A stretch of 64,000 bases of DNA from assembly GCA_037074705.1 (NCBI GenBank), contig CM073591.1, positions 61,444,897 to 61,508,896 of the forward strand, given 5' to 3'. The DNA is from Zhengitettix transpicula. Its lineage: Eukaryota > Arthropoda > Insecta > Orthoptera > Tetrigidae. Of the stretch, positions 23,995-35,515 are shown piece by piece; position 1 is the first letter of the stretch, and every line of letters starts with the position of its first letter. The position numbers and the translations under genes were made by a program. A model generated the notes under the pieces. The model was given only the letters and a program-made list of their open reading frames with translations. It was not told the origin of the DNA and made no database searches.

Positions 23995-24215
23995 TGTGGA
24001 TGACTGATTGTCCTAACTGGGTGCCAACGTTATAAATAATTCAGCGGAAACGGAGGCGAGTGTGGGAAATGCGTGCATGGGCGAGGTCGCGGAGGTGTTA
24101 ATTAAGACGTTCATTAGCAGCTGTAATCTCGTGTCTCATCTGGGTGCCTGAGCATACGGCCATCTTCCCTGGGCTTGACCAACCGATGTGGGAGGAAAGT
24201 AAACTATATATCATG
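23995..24215. promoter_or_regulatory. GC-richer island, possible enhancer-like element
   Basis: GCGGAAACGGAGGCGAGTGT and GGGCGAGGTCGCGGAGGTG lead into GTTAATTAAGACG, CATTAGCAGCTGTAATC (homeodomain cores around an E-box CAGCTG). There is no coding frame. This is a plausible single-copy regulatory block. Confidence 0.3.
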
Positions 24216-24373
24216 TAAGGGACGTGAGCTCAAATTGGTCGTGCTAATCAGTTTGCGGAATTATAACACGGGTAAGTGATAATTAAAATTACACACGTAA
24301 ATGAATATCTAGTTAAATGAAAGAGTAGATAATAATGTCAAACATAATACAGAGAGGTAGATGCTTTATTTTA

Positions 24374-24815
24374 GTCGCTATAAAGGGTAATCCACGTGAT
24401 GACAACTCCCCTTTAATAGAATATGAAGGGATTTGAAAAGGAGGATGAGGAAGGGTAGAGAAAGGTAGCCAAGGGTTAACTAGGGCCCACATTCGACTAA
24501 ACGTGATGTAGGAGAGACCCTACATTATCAGGTAGGTCGGGCTCTCGGTACTTGTCTCACGCCCTTCCGATGACGGGACAGGGGCTTCCTGTTGGGACAC
24601 AGTATTCTCTTCTCCGTGCCTCGACCAGATTACGAGGCAGCTGGACGACAGTTCTGATAGGAACAGTAAACAACTCTTACCGTATGTCCAAGGTCTGCGA
24701 CCCCGAAACATACACCTCTCAAACACAGGCCGGGGGACCTTGACCTGAGTGAACCTTAGATAAACGCAGAGAGAGATGAAGACATCCCCTAAGATAGCCA
24801 AAAAGGTTCCACATG
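24374..24815 (-). mobile_element. R1 retroposon copy, diverged
   Basis: Starts at GGGTAATCCACGTGATGACA with the poly-A end lost, and keeps AAGGGTTAACTAGGGCCC, CGACCAGATTACGAGGCAGC and ACATACACCTCTCAAACAC. It has a roughly 30-bp deletion between the AACTAGGGCCC block and CATTCGACTAAACGTGATG. Overlapping frames on both strands are repeat-derived. Confidence 0.8.
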
Positions 24816-25164
24816 TCAGATCTGAGAACAGCTGGCTTCGCAAAGGTAGATGGTACAACAAATTACTATTAATGTCCCAAAGATCCCTTATTCGTGGGAC
24901 GAAGTGAAATGCGAAGCAGGAGACGTCAAAATTGGTATTATACGGGTATTCAATTTGGGTACAAGAAACAGTCTTTTGCTAGATACTTTTCCTTACAAAT
25001 TCTAAACGTAGGGTTGACCATAAGAAATGAAGAGATCAGAGAATCAAACTTCGGTCACCTTCGTCATACATCGGTTAACTTCGACAAACAATTCACGTAT
25101 TAGGGTACGCGTTATATTCTAGCAAATAATAAAGTTACAAATTAGGAAAACTGTGACAACTCGG

Positions 25165-25265
25165 TTTTTAAATTTAATTCGTTCCTGAACACCGTTAGTG
25201 CACCGAAATGTTCGAAAACGACAATTTTTCCCATAGATTAATCCGTTCCTGAACCCCAGATGTCG
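25165..25265. repeat. Imperfect direct repeat
   Basis: TTAATTCGTTCCTGAACACC (25177) and TTAATCCGTTCCTGAACCCC (25239) flank a stretch with CGAAAATGTTCG-like inverted pieces. The period is about 62 bp. It could be two units of a decayed tandem array. Confidence 0.4.
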
Positions 25266-25324
25266 ATTTTAGAACAGTATTTTGTTAATAAGTTCACAAA
25301 ACCTAGATTTTCTGTCAGAAGATT

Positions 25325-25506
25325 CTTTTTTTTAAGGGCAACAGGCTACATGAGGGTAATCCACGTTGTGCAACTCCCCTTTAACAGCATATGAAGGGAT
25401 TTGAAAGGGGGGATGCGGAAGGGTAGAGGAAGGTAGCCAAGGGTTGACTAGGGTCCCCGGTCTATATTTTAAGGATCCTACCCAGCATTCGCCTAATGAA
25501 ATGCTA
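25325..25506 (-). mobile_element. R1 retroposon copy, short
   Basis: TTTTTTTTAAGGGCAACAGG marks the poly-A end. The copy stops after GCATTCGCCTAATGAAATGC, about 180 bp in. This is one of the shortest truncations in the family. Confidence 0.85.
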
Positions 25507-27132
25507 TAGTTATAGTAAGAAATGAAAACGAAAATTCTTTTAATATTTTTTCCTTATTTTCCTACATAATATCCGATTCTCTTATTCCAGCTGTTCTTAC
25601 ATTTTAATCCCGCTGTAAAGTTGTGTGATTAAAAATTTTCAAATGCCATCCTTATTTAACGGGATGTTTGTCGAATCAGGCTTTTGGGGTTAAGGAGCGA
25701 AATAATTTTTATCTCTCGAAACATGAGTTTTAAATTGAGAACACATCGAGTTCCTGAAATACTAAATATGGATAATATAAGAATCGGCATCAATTATTAA
25801 TTCAGATTGTGCTATTTGTCACTAATTAATATGATCGTCATCTACTGGTCATATCAACCGGTGTGGAAATGTAGCATAGTGTTGACGCGTTATTTTCAAC
25901 CTTATTTCCACAGGTATATAATAAATGTCTGATATATTATCCTAAAAAAAATTAGGCTATTTCTTTGTTCGCTTATTTTGGAGCATTTCCTCCATTTTAT
26001 GTTATCAGCCTGTTATTTTGATTCAGGATTGAAATTTTGCGGAGTTACTGGAATCCAATTATAGGATTAAAATGATTTAATTCGGTCGTGTTCATTCTTC
26101 GAAAACTAAATGGATTTAATTGACGATGCAGTTCATCTAACGTGATTTTGATGTGCTCGGGTGTCAAGTTTTCTGAGTGTTTAATCACTTTTCAACGCTT
26201 TTCCACGATGACAACAGACACTGATTTATTCGCTTTGAACGCTTCACAAATGGGAAACTATAATTTGTTTTAGGGTGAAACTATGTTAGCCAGAGATATG
26301 AGTTTTACTTAAAATGCATCAGACACCTGACTGAAATTTAACGCTTTCAATGAAAGATTTTGGTTCAGTCCGATACTATGTCACTGTGTAAGTTTTTGGT
26401 AACTAAATTAATACTGATGCATATTATTTTATTACTGTCAGATTTTAAAATATTTACTTCAATTTTTTGCCATAATCTTTCTTGTTTCGCGCTAGTGAAA
26501 TAGATTCTAAAATTAGTCATATTCATGTTTCCCCGTAGTTAGTAGCCCTGGTGGTCATCTCTGATACAATTTTATTGTGATGGTTTATTGTGAATTGTTC
26601 CGTTGGTTCTCAACATAGCTTTTTCATACCACTTAATTCCACTTTACATTTCCGAGTTAATGTCGCGATCATTCATTGTCTTAGTTTCATAAGATCAACC
26701 TCATACTGAAACTGTGTATTGATCAAAATGGTCAATTACAATGGCAGCATTCACCTACATAAGTGCTCCAATATTGTAAGGAGACCTCTTGTACAGGAGA
26801 ATTATAAAGATAATAGTAATTTAATTGCTTCGTTGTGATGCCAATTTTTACAAAATAAATTATTCGTGGATTCACAGTTGTTATTTACAATCCTGATTTT
26901 AATATTTTATAAATCATATACATACAGCCGCGAAACTTCAATTCGCTGCATCAAAATTCGGCTTAATTCGACCTTATATTTGTATTTTTAGTGAGATAAT
27001 TTTCCATATATTTATATTTACAAATGAGAAAATAAATAAGGGTTTTCATTTCCATTTTTCTGATTGATTTCTGTTCAGTACAAAATAGAATTAAAGGTTT
27101 TAATATGATATTTAAATTATACCCTTTCATAC
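25507..27132. other. AT-rich stretch, nothing recognised
   Basis: No frame with a domain and no repeat match. The Penelope reverse-transcriptase that would be expected upstream of the GIY-YIG fragment is not detectable here. Confidence 0.45.
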
Positions 27133-27520
27133 TTGATTAAAATCTACAAGGACCCACTTGACACCTACACCAAACATTGTGTTGTTTACAAAATCTCTTG
27201 CTCTAATTGTAATTCCTGCTACATAGGGCAAACAAAACGTTCCCTTAATACAAGTATCAAAGAACATATATCCAACATCAAACTTCCTAGTGATAAAAAA
27301 TCAGTAGTATCCAAACGTATAAACAGTTCTAAACATACATTCGATTGGCAAAATGCTAAGATTATAGACATTGACACCAGGAGCAATTTCAGAGATGCTT
27401 CACATTAAATCAAACATCACAGCTATTAATGTACAATCAGACACTATGAAACTCAATAATTCCTATTATCCCTTATTCTTACGCCAACCCTTCGGCTCTC
27501 CCATTGTCGTTACGTTTTCG
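27133..27520 (+). pseudogene. Penelope-like element GIY-YIG endonuclease fragment
   Basis: The first 91 codons translate to a GIY-YIG nuclease module of Penelope-like retroelements: VVYKISC (GIY-like strand), two-cysteine spacer CSNCNSC, CYIGQTKRSL (YIG strand) and NTSIKEH. In PLE proteins the last motif is usually TRxKEH; here the arginine that the family uses in catalysis is Ser. A +1 frameshift near 27395 continues the homologous C-terminus (SEMLHIK..INVQSDTMKLNN) to about 27500. The frame opens without a real ATG, so the fragment is truncated at its 5' end. No reverse transcriptase lies upstream. In PLEs this module sits at the C-terminus and acts in nicking target DNA for integration. 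This copy is dead. Confidence 0.85.
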
Positions 27521-27524
27521 TCGC

Positions 27525-27605
27525 TTTTGAGTGTTGTCAACTGACCATTGCAGTTTTGTTTCTCTAGGCTCAGAAACGTTGTGTTACCCTTTTTTGTCTG
27601 TATTG
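27525..27605 (+). mobile_element. Penelope-like tail, family A, next to GIY-YIG
   Basis: GAGTGTTGTCAACTGACCAT, TGCAGTTTTGTTTCTCTAGG and CTCAGAAACGTTGTGTTACC match the family A tail, with the CUGANGA half deleted between CTAGGCT and CAGAAACG. Its position right after the GIY-YIG fragment links the orphan tails elsewhere in the window to a Penelope-like element. Confidence 0.65.
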
Positions 27606-28004
27606 GCTATATTTCTTATTCATGAGATTTAAATTGTCCAAATCTTGTTCCTCATGATGTCCTACTTCTAAACGACAACCATTCTCTGTGTCAGTTTGAT
27701 AATAATCAAGAAATTCGATTTTCATTGTTTCCCTCGCACTTTTCCATCCCAGTCCTCTCTGTAACGTCAACTTCATTTCATTATTTTCCAGGAAGCTCGG
27801 CAACGGTGTATCGTAATGTGTTTCAATTCTGTAGGCAACTTAAATAATTTATTAATCGCAGGTGTTTCATTCCTCCTTCAAAGCTGATCAAAATTCAGGC
27901 AATATGATTTATAAGAGAAATTCATTCATTAGTAAAAACAATTCCGTCGCAGTCCTTGAAAGAAAGTATCCTTGGGTCAGGACAATGGCTGTAAAGTGCG
28001 GTGT

Positions 28005-28195
28005 TAATAGTCTCTTTCGATATGATTAATACATCGGACCCCACACCCGGTACGGACTTGATTCATTCGCTGTTTGCGTGCTCCAGACAACGTGGCAACT
28101 CCCGCGAGAGATTCCTGATTGCGATAATTTATGTACCAGTCGCCTCCACAGATGCACCTTTCCCTTCGCCCACTCTCACTAACTGAATTTCCTTA
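28005..28195. promoter_or_regulatory. GC-richer island
   Basis: A block with GACCCCACACCCGGTACGGA and CAACGTGGCAACTCCCGCGA. A 61-codon frame crosses it with no domain. Nothing links it to the repeat families. Confidence 0.2.
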
Positions 28196-28574
28196 CACCT
28201 AATCACTTAATACTTATTATTTACGACAGAGTCAAATATGACAAATAAAGAGAAAAAGTCATAAGACAATAGAAGTAGAAAAACTTATCTCGTAAAGGGA
28301 AAAATTCATCTTTATTCTTTTGTTCTCATTACTTCTTCTTCCAAAAATATAATCTTTACACTGAACATCTACTGCGATGCCAATAGAGAAATATATCCGC
28401 ATATACTGATTTTAAATGTTCTCGTTCTAAAAATAAATTATTTTATGCCGAAATAATTCATCCCCTCCTGAAGTATGCTTCATTGCATCTAATAGATTCA
28501 GTGTCCATTATCATATCAATTACAATTTTTTTAGGTGTTTTTTTATAAACTTAAACTTTAGTACGGATTCTTTG

Positions 28575-29085
28575 CTTTTAGAGTAACAGGCTACATGAGG
28601 GTTATCCACGTGGTGGCAACTCCTATTTAATACAATTGGAAGGGATTTGAAAGCGGGGAAGCGGAAGGGTACTGGAAGGTAGCCAAGGGGCTCCCAGGAT
28701 ATAGTTTAAGGATCCTACCCGGCATCCGCCTAAAAGTGATGCAGAATAAGAAAACCTGCATCAGGTAGGTCGGGCGCTTGGTACTTGTCCCACGCCCTTC
28801 CAATGGCGGGAAATGTGTTTGCAGTGCAGTCGCTGCATTCTCCTCTCAGTGTCTCGACCAGTTTAGGAGGCAGCTGGCCGACTATTCCAATGGGAATAGC
28901 GGAAAACTCTTACCGTATGCCCAAGGTCTGCGATCCCGGAACATACACCTCTCAAAACAGACCGAGGTGCCTCGGCTTGTGGGAACCTTAGTTCAAAAAG
29001 CCAGGTAGAGGAGAAGGAAACCCCAAAGGTAGACTCCTCCAGAGCTCTCTGGGAAGGTTCACCTACGAGAGAATAGCACTCGCCC
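28575..29085 (-). mobile_element. R1 retroposon copy, long
   Basis: Starts TTTAGAGTAACAGGCTACATG and extends through TCCAATGGGAATAGCGGAAA and CAGACCGAGGTGCCTCGGCT to GTTCACCTACGAGAGAATAGC. The last block matches the CCTGCGAGAGAATAGC unit at 45251, so this copy reaches as far 5' as the longest ones. Confidence 0.85.
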
Positions 29086-30655
29086 ATCTTTCTTCGAACC
29101 TTATTTCGATATATATCAACATTTATTCCCCTAATAATAAATAATGATTGTCTTAATTATGTTTGAGCCAAATTTCCGACTTTAAGTTTCACCTTTACTA
29201 CAATTATTCTCAATTAATATCAACTGCATAGTTTTTACTTTTTTGGAAGTCGATTTTTTTTTACCGATCACCCCACGGTAATTGCAACATTTTATGATAC
29301 ATCTTAATAATGCTACTAATGATATAGAATAAAGATATGAGACTGGCCATTCAATAGTTGGAACGCAGAAATCGAGCTGGATCTGGGCAACTGAACAATC
29401 CGAAATTGATATAATTTCGACATTTATATATAGAAAATGGAAGGGGGTGGTGAGGGAGGGCTAATTATAGCACAAACAGGTAACTAACACCCTTAAAATA
29501 GTTACTTTTTATCTGGATAATATTTTCGGACGACGCGTATATTTTTCAAGTTAAAATAGATACCACTTTTATTATTTACACACACACACACACATATATA
29601 TATATTAATAATTATCGATTAATCACAATTAGCATCAGTTTGTAGTAATCATTATTATAAAACAATTAAAACAAGCCCCCACGTTGAGGTGCCAATTTAT
29701 AGTAATTCAATTAAAATGATTTAAACGTGGTACATGTTGTAGCAACAATTTGTAGTATTTACAGATAAATGATAAACAAATTAAAAATTTGGTGATCGGA
29801 TGTTTTAATTAAAAGATCAAATTTAAAGTAAACAACTAAATTAATTTATTAAATCCAATTATTGAAATTATATTATATATTAAAACTTGACAATATACCA
29901 CGGCTAGATCTCAGGGCCGGCCATTGGGCCTTCAATAAAGAATATTTAGGTCAAACATTTAAATTTACAAAGTGGCTAAAGCATTAATTTAACAATCAGC
30001 AAAATATTAAAATATTAAATCTGAAATCTGAACTCCGAAATATGATGATTAAATATCATCTACTGTTGGGTTTACAGATAATAAGTTGTTCAGTTTACCT
30101 TAAAGTTTTGTTGTACCAAGAAATGGGTTCGTACGCACACACACGATTATTATTAACACTTTATAAACAGGCCATAATACACAGAATTTACTAGGCAACA
30201 CTTTCTGCTTGCTGAGTTTACTCACAACACTTGTTTCGCTGTTCTCTCTATCAATAACTTGTTACCATTATCAAAGTTTGGTTATTTACTGGATACAAGA
30301 ACCTGGCTCCCAATAATTGAAGAAATGAATGACTCGTGAACGTAGGCTAGTAGAAAATATTCTGCATCAGGGAGAATAACAGTCGGCGTAGTATCGTCGC
30401 AGTTGTTTGCTCAAAACTGGAAACTATAGATCGTTCTGAATATTTGAGCTGTTAGACTACATACAGCCTTGGGTCCCCAAACACACGTTCTGAAATTTTG
30501 CCCGAACTGTTATTCCTCTCTCTCCTGTCCACACACTGCCGCTCTGCGCGTCTAGCAATTTTTTTTTGACAATACCCCAGCAAGCAGGCATTATAGCCCC
30601 ATATTCTTGTACAAAACTCGTATTTTTACGCCACCAACAAGGCAAATAATTTTTT
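29086..30655. other. AT-rich stretch
   Basis: Contains an (AC)n(AT)n microsatellite (29579-29606). A minus-strand frame at 30457-30645 lacks any domain. Nothing else is recognised. Confidence 0.45.
29579..29606. repeat. (AC)n(AT)n microsatellite
   Basis: About seven AC units run directly into six AT units. Confidence 0.85.
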
Positions 30656-31280
30656 TGTTAATTAATTAATTATTAATTACAGAAAGCCAGGCTGCAATTG
30701 CGTTGTGTTTGATCGTTTAGGATGTTATTGTTCTCCTTGGTTACCGCCTTGCTGGCGGAAGTCTCGTAGAGTTGTTAATTAATTTGTTCCGGTATCGTAT
30801 TTACAGCGGACTCGGATTCCGGAGCAGCTTGTTTTATGTTTATTAAAGCGATCGGGCGAGCCCCGGTCTTATCATAAATCTAAATTAATCACGTCCCGCT
30901 GATTTGAGCTCGGCGCGCCGCAGCCAGCAGCTTTTAATTGGGACGTTTTTATCAGTTTGCAGCTGTCCTCGTTGACATAATGCGGAGGTATTTATACGAA
31001 GCTATTCGCTGCCCCGAGATTTATTTTAGTGGCGACTAAGTACCTCATCTGCAACGAATCGAGCCTCGTATTTATTTCAGCGCGCTCTAATTTAACAGCG
31101 CTAACTTTCCTACCTGACGCACGCGTCTTTAATTAAAGCGTAAGGGACGAGTCGGATTCTTGTGCCAATAACGTCCAACCGAGCGAATCGCTTCTATCGT
31201 CATAAGGCACTGTCTTGCGAAACCGACGGGGAATCGGCACAGCGGCCACTTGACGCCCAGTTTCCTAAATAGCATGATGC
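30656..31280. promoter_or_regulatory. Largest GC-richer island, enhancer-like
   Basis: About 600 bp that is clearly unlike its surroundings. TTAATTAATTAATTATTAAT opens it at 30658, and TTGTTAATTAATTTG, AAATTAATCACG, CTTTTAATTGGGACG and TTTAATTAAAGCG follow, mixed with GC-rich parts such as GAGCTCGGCGCGCCGCAGCC. Such repeated TAAT cores in a non-coding GC-richer block are common in insect developmental enhancers. No frame with a domain is present and no repeat family matches. The function is inferred from composition only. Confidence 0.35.
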
Positions 31281-31979
31281 GAAATTAACAAACCAACTAA
31301 ATAATGTCAAACCGACACCGATGGTATTCAGAAAAGTGAAGCGTCAAGCCCATGTAATTATTACAGAGATTTTTGCAAAATTATGCATTAATTTTACGAA
31401 GTATTGTGACCTGATTATGTGGTTGCTGTGATGTTTTCTGAACAACGCCATTTTCAACATTACTTTTTCAGTCACTTTTTTTTTTCGAAATCTCATCCAC
31501 ATTTCCTATGCGAATCATAACTTTCTTCATCTATCAAGATTAGAATCTTATGTGTTAGTCTTAAGTTGGGCGTTCAAGCGACTTATAATTAAGTTACTAC
31601 TGGGATCAAACATTAATCAAATTGTAGTTTCTCTGAAGCACAGATGAACCGATGGCGATAGCAGATGTAATCGTCAAAGCTCGCTCTTCGCCCATCCACT
31701 TAGTAACCCGACTCTCTTATTAATCAATCGCAACGAGGAAACCTTTGATCCTCAAATTTCCATACTTTGTTACTGAATTTATTGGGCAAAAAGAAGCTAA
31801 CTTACCTTAATAATAAATTGAGGCGCCTCTTGGTCGGTTAATCAAATTTCTTTGTGAATAAAGTTTCATTATTGTAATGTGTTTTTATACCAAAATTTGA
31901 TTACTTATATCTTATCTGGTAATGAGTAACGAAATTTACCACCTTTGGCACTGTGAAAATGAAGAGTTCTCCGTTGTAG

Positions 31980-32285
31980 GAGCGCCATGAAATGCAAACT
32001 GTTATGAACAAATAATATTCTTAATGCACCGGATTCATTTGCGGCGCCGAAGGAGGCAGGAAAGCCAACGTGCCTCTAAAGTTAATGGCCGACTAAGTCG
32101 TAAAACGTGGCCAGCTCAAATTACCGCGCCAACCTGCGAGAATATGTGGACAGACGAGAGAACTCGCTCCTTCTGGTTATGGAGCGCAAAACCTTTTGGC
32201 CGGGTTCGCCTGCTATTTTTACCTGAGCAGCATTGGCCATTGCAAATATTGCTACAAGCAGAACTCTAACGATCACCATCCTATT
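31980..32285. promoter_or_regulatory. GC-richer island
   Basis: A block with ATTTGCGGCGCCGAAGGAGG, CAAATTACCGCGCCAACC and CATTGGCCATTGC. An 81-codon frame crosses it (32024-32269) and is basic but without a recognisable domain. Regulatory or decayed exon; undecided. Confidence 0.2.
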
Positions 32286-33995
32286 CGTTTCGTTTTGTGA
32301 AACTCATCCGAATATCCGGTTATAACTCTAGTATTGAAAAGTACGTAACCTTTTCCTATTTCAGTGAGAGGGTAAAAGTCCGCTTCCTGAAAGCCCACGA
32401 ATCTGACAGCGTAACGAATTCATCATATGTATGGCAAATCATAGTATTCAATTTCATATGTGAGTATGTAATGCACCAATTTTAATTAACAATTTTTGTA
32501 CCACTGGGCCTATTCTGATGACAATTTCTTGTACCTTCATGTCCCTTAAAATCTGCAAACGTTTTTATCATTATCTCATTATCACAGCTAAACATGGTTG
32601 ATTTCGCTGTCCTTAAAGATCTCACACACTCCTTTGTTACTTAAGCCAATTATTATTGCGTCGTATTCCCGGCTCCTTTGATAAAGCTATAATTCAACGA
32701 AACGTTTGTATGATTTCTTCATACTTAGTGGTTATCATCTTGACTAATTTTATAAAATTATGCTAAAGGCGTTGGCCACGGTTTTGCTAGCTTGAATTGG
32801 TTATTTATATATATTGTGGTAAACGCTTTTAATTAAATGAATAAAGGAAGAAAGTTAAAATTAAACCAATATATTTAGAAGATAACAAAGATTATTTATT
32901 TGACAAATTTGATTTTTGTTGAATTTACATTTTATATTTTTAAGTAAATGCCTCAGCTGTTATGAGCATCTAAATTTCAGGAGCGTTTATAGGGCCTCTA
33001 ATAAAGATGTTGATTTGTAATTTTTACCAAGTTACAGAAGCAAAAAATGAATTTAAAATTACAATAAACAAATTTTATACCAATAACCAAAACTATAGAA
33101 ATCTAGCGGTAAACGATATTTACGTAAAGGTTTACCTGAATGTGAACGAAGTTTTTTGTTTCTGTATACATTTATTTAGAGCTTCTCTGCTTTGTGCACA
33201 AATTTTTATAGAACACTAATTTCATTGACAGGTCATAGCACTGATTTTATTCTCGTCTCACTTTCCAACACTTTGGACGCCTTTCTACATTGCTGTCATA
33301 CGTATTGTCACAGTTTGCTGTGGAAAATATTTAATAGAAAAAATTGATGATATGCAGCCCATACTTTCCTGAATTCGACCACCACAGACTCTCGCCATGC
33401 TCCAAAAACACACTTTAATGATTATTTCAAACACACATACTGCTCTCTGAATATCTGAGTTTAATGTCTCACTATTAAAATTCCGCGCGTCTTCTATTCC
33501 TTTTCCACAATACACCAGAATATACAAAATACATAATGGTTGCTACAACCATTATAGTTTCTGCATTATCGCGCCAAACAATGCTGTTATTTACAATGCT
33601 GTGCTCTCAAAGTTATGCCGTAAATAATTAAAGAAAATATTATATAAAACATTTCATTACACATTTGCAATCTCTACAATACACACACACATACATATAT
33701 ATATATTATTTTAATTGCATACCTGCTTTTTCTTCATTAAAATCTTCTCGTTGTTCATAATTTTTTTCCATCAAATCCATCAAGTTGAGCTTCATAATAA
33801 ATTCTGAATCTTAATACATTAAAGTAAATAGTTATCATAAACTAGTTTTGAATTATTGAAATATTTTAAAGTGAAAATAAGGATAATTACTTTGATTTTA
33901 TACTGTAAAAAATTTAATTTCAGTGATTTTAAACACAACACACTTTATGTGTTGTCATATTACACATAATTCTTGAGTTAATTAAATTATTAATT
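32286..33995. other. AT-rich stretch
   Basis: Short frames without domains. An (AC)n(AT)n microsatellite lies at about 33680-33707. Confidence 0.45.
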
Positions 33996-33999
33996 ATTC

Positions 34000-34085
34000 A
34001 TCCAAAGCAATGTACAATGTATTACTCTTTCCACATCCTTGAAGCTTTGCTTCTCACGTGGATATTCTAAAATTGAATCTATTCT
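34000..34085 (+). mobile_element. LINE 3'-end relic
   Basis: TTTCCACATCCTTGAAGCTT and GCTTCTC match the 3' untranslated region of the LINE at 52543-53330 (there TTCCACATCCTTGAAGCTAA then GCTTCTC on the minus strand). The block can form a small GAAGC/GCTTC hairpin. Flanks do not match, so this is a short remnant. Confidence 0.4.
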
Positions 34086-35080
34086 ATTCAGCCCTTTTTT
34101 ATTTTTCTTCTGGAGAACTTATCTTAAGTCATGGTTAAGATATGCAATTAAAAAAAACTCACGAACTATTACGAGTTAGTAAAAATCGCCCTGGTTCCTC
34201 GTGTTTCCCTTCGTTGATGGCGCCTTCATAAAATCTTCATCACTCTCGATACCACGATTAATAGCAAAGTATACTTTTTGATATGATTTTAATTTAAAGC
34301 GCCCTTCAATAATTTTTTTAATATCAATGACTAGATTTAATTATATAAGCACGCTGATACATCAAAACCAAAATTTCTTAGATTTGGAAATCTCCCTCTT
34401 AGAATTAGTCCGGCTGAATAAATTAAAAACCCAAACTTCCTTTTACTTATATGATTTTTTTCTTCATGTAAACAGAAATTTATTTACAAGTAATGGATAT
34501 TACTACGCATAACATTTTATTTAATGTTTTCTTATAAATTTCAGCATAACAAATCAAGGAAATGGTAAGTATTTTACCTTCACATTAAGTTCGCCGTTCG
34601 TTCCATGTTATTTTATTAACTTCACATTTTTGATAAATAAATCACTTATCATCAAGATTTGGTTGCCCGAGGACCTCACTTATATACTACTAATAAAATA
34701 TATTAGCAAGTACGTATTTGTAAGTAGAACAATTGGATTGGCAAGGTCTTCAACCACACCCACCTTATTTTCTGTCGTCTGTGTTACATTATTACTTAAT
34801 CTCGGAGTAAATCAGTTTAGCGTGTTTTCTTTCAAGTTTTTAATACATTATTATCCATATTTAGAAACCAAGCTGTGTACATAATGAGTGTTCAGTCTCT
34901 GTCCTTCACTTCGTAATCTCTTTGGTCTGATGTGTTCTCCGGCTGCGTCAAGTTTTGTCAGGTACCAGTTTCACAAGGCCAAGTGTAGCCAAATTTCTTT
35001 AATAAAACAAATTTTCCTTGTTCCCTGCTCGTTCTCTGATGTGTAGTAGCATACAGAGCTACATGATTTCTGTTACACTC
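34086..35080. other. AT-rich stretch, nothing recognised
   Basis: Several 60-85-codon frames have AT-driven composition and no domain. Confidence 0.45.
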
Positions 35081-35082
35081 CG

Positions 35083-35515
35083 TTGTGTAAACCACGACTA
35101 ATCACGTTTCGTCGACGCTGGAGAAGGTCAATCTCACCTTACCTGGGAGAAAACATGGCTTCGGCAATTATTCGGCGACATTCCTGCATCGGGACCCTTC
35201 CATTAGAACGGTTCTCCAGAAATCGAGGCCTCACGCAATGGCCCGTAATTAGTCGTCTATTATTTACGAGGACACGTTTTATGACGCGGCCAGCCTAATT
35301 AGCGGTGATTTCCTTTCGTGTTTTTGATGTATTCATTACGTTCGCAGTAGGAGAAACAGATAGCTGCTTGATGGGACCAGCGTGGGCTAATTGGACCGAA
35401 GAAGTTTCTCACATTCTCCGCCGCGAAACAAGGGTGCAATAAATAGTGACGGCTGACGTAACTGGAGATATTGTTATCCAGGTGATCAGTGGGGGAAAAC
35501 CGGAGACACCACAGG
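35083..35515. promoter_or_regulatory. GC-richer island, enhancer-like
   Basis: A block including GGCAATTATTCGGCGACATT, GCCCGTAATTAGTCGTC, CAGCCTAATTAGCGGTG and GTGGGCTAATTGGACCG. At least four TAATT cores sit in a GC-richer context. A 71-codon frame (35083-35298) has no domain. Confidence 0.3.

Noticed and set aside
28785..28991. Repeated peptides ending PRCLGLWEP at 24.6, 28.8 and 45.0 kb, suggesting a protein family
   Set aside because: They are antisense translations of the non-coding R1 retroposon; frames are broken by indels between copies.
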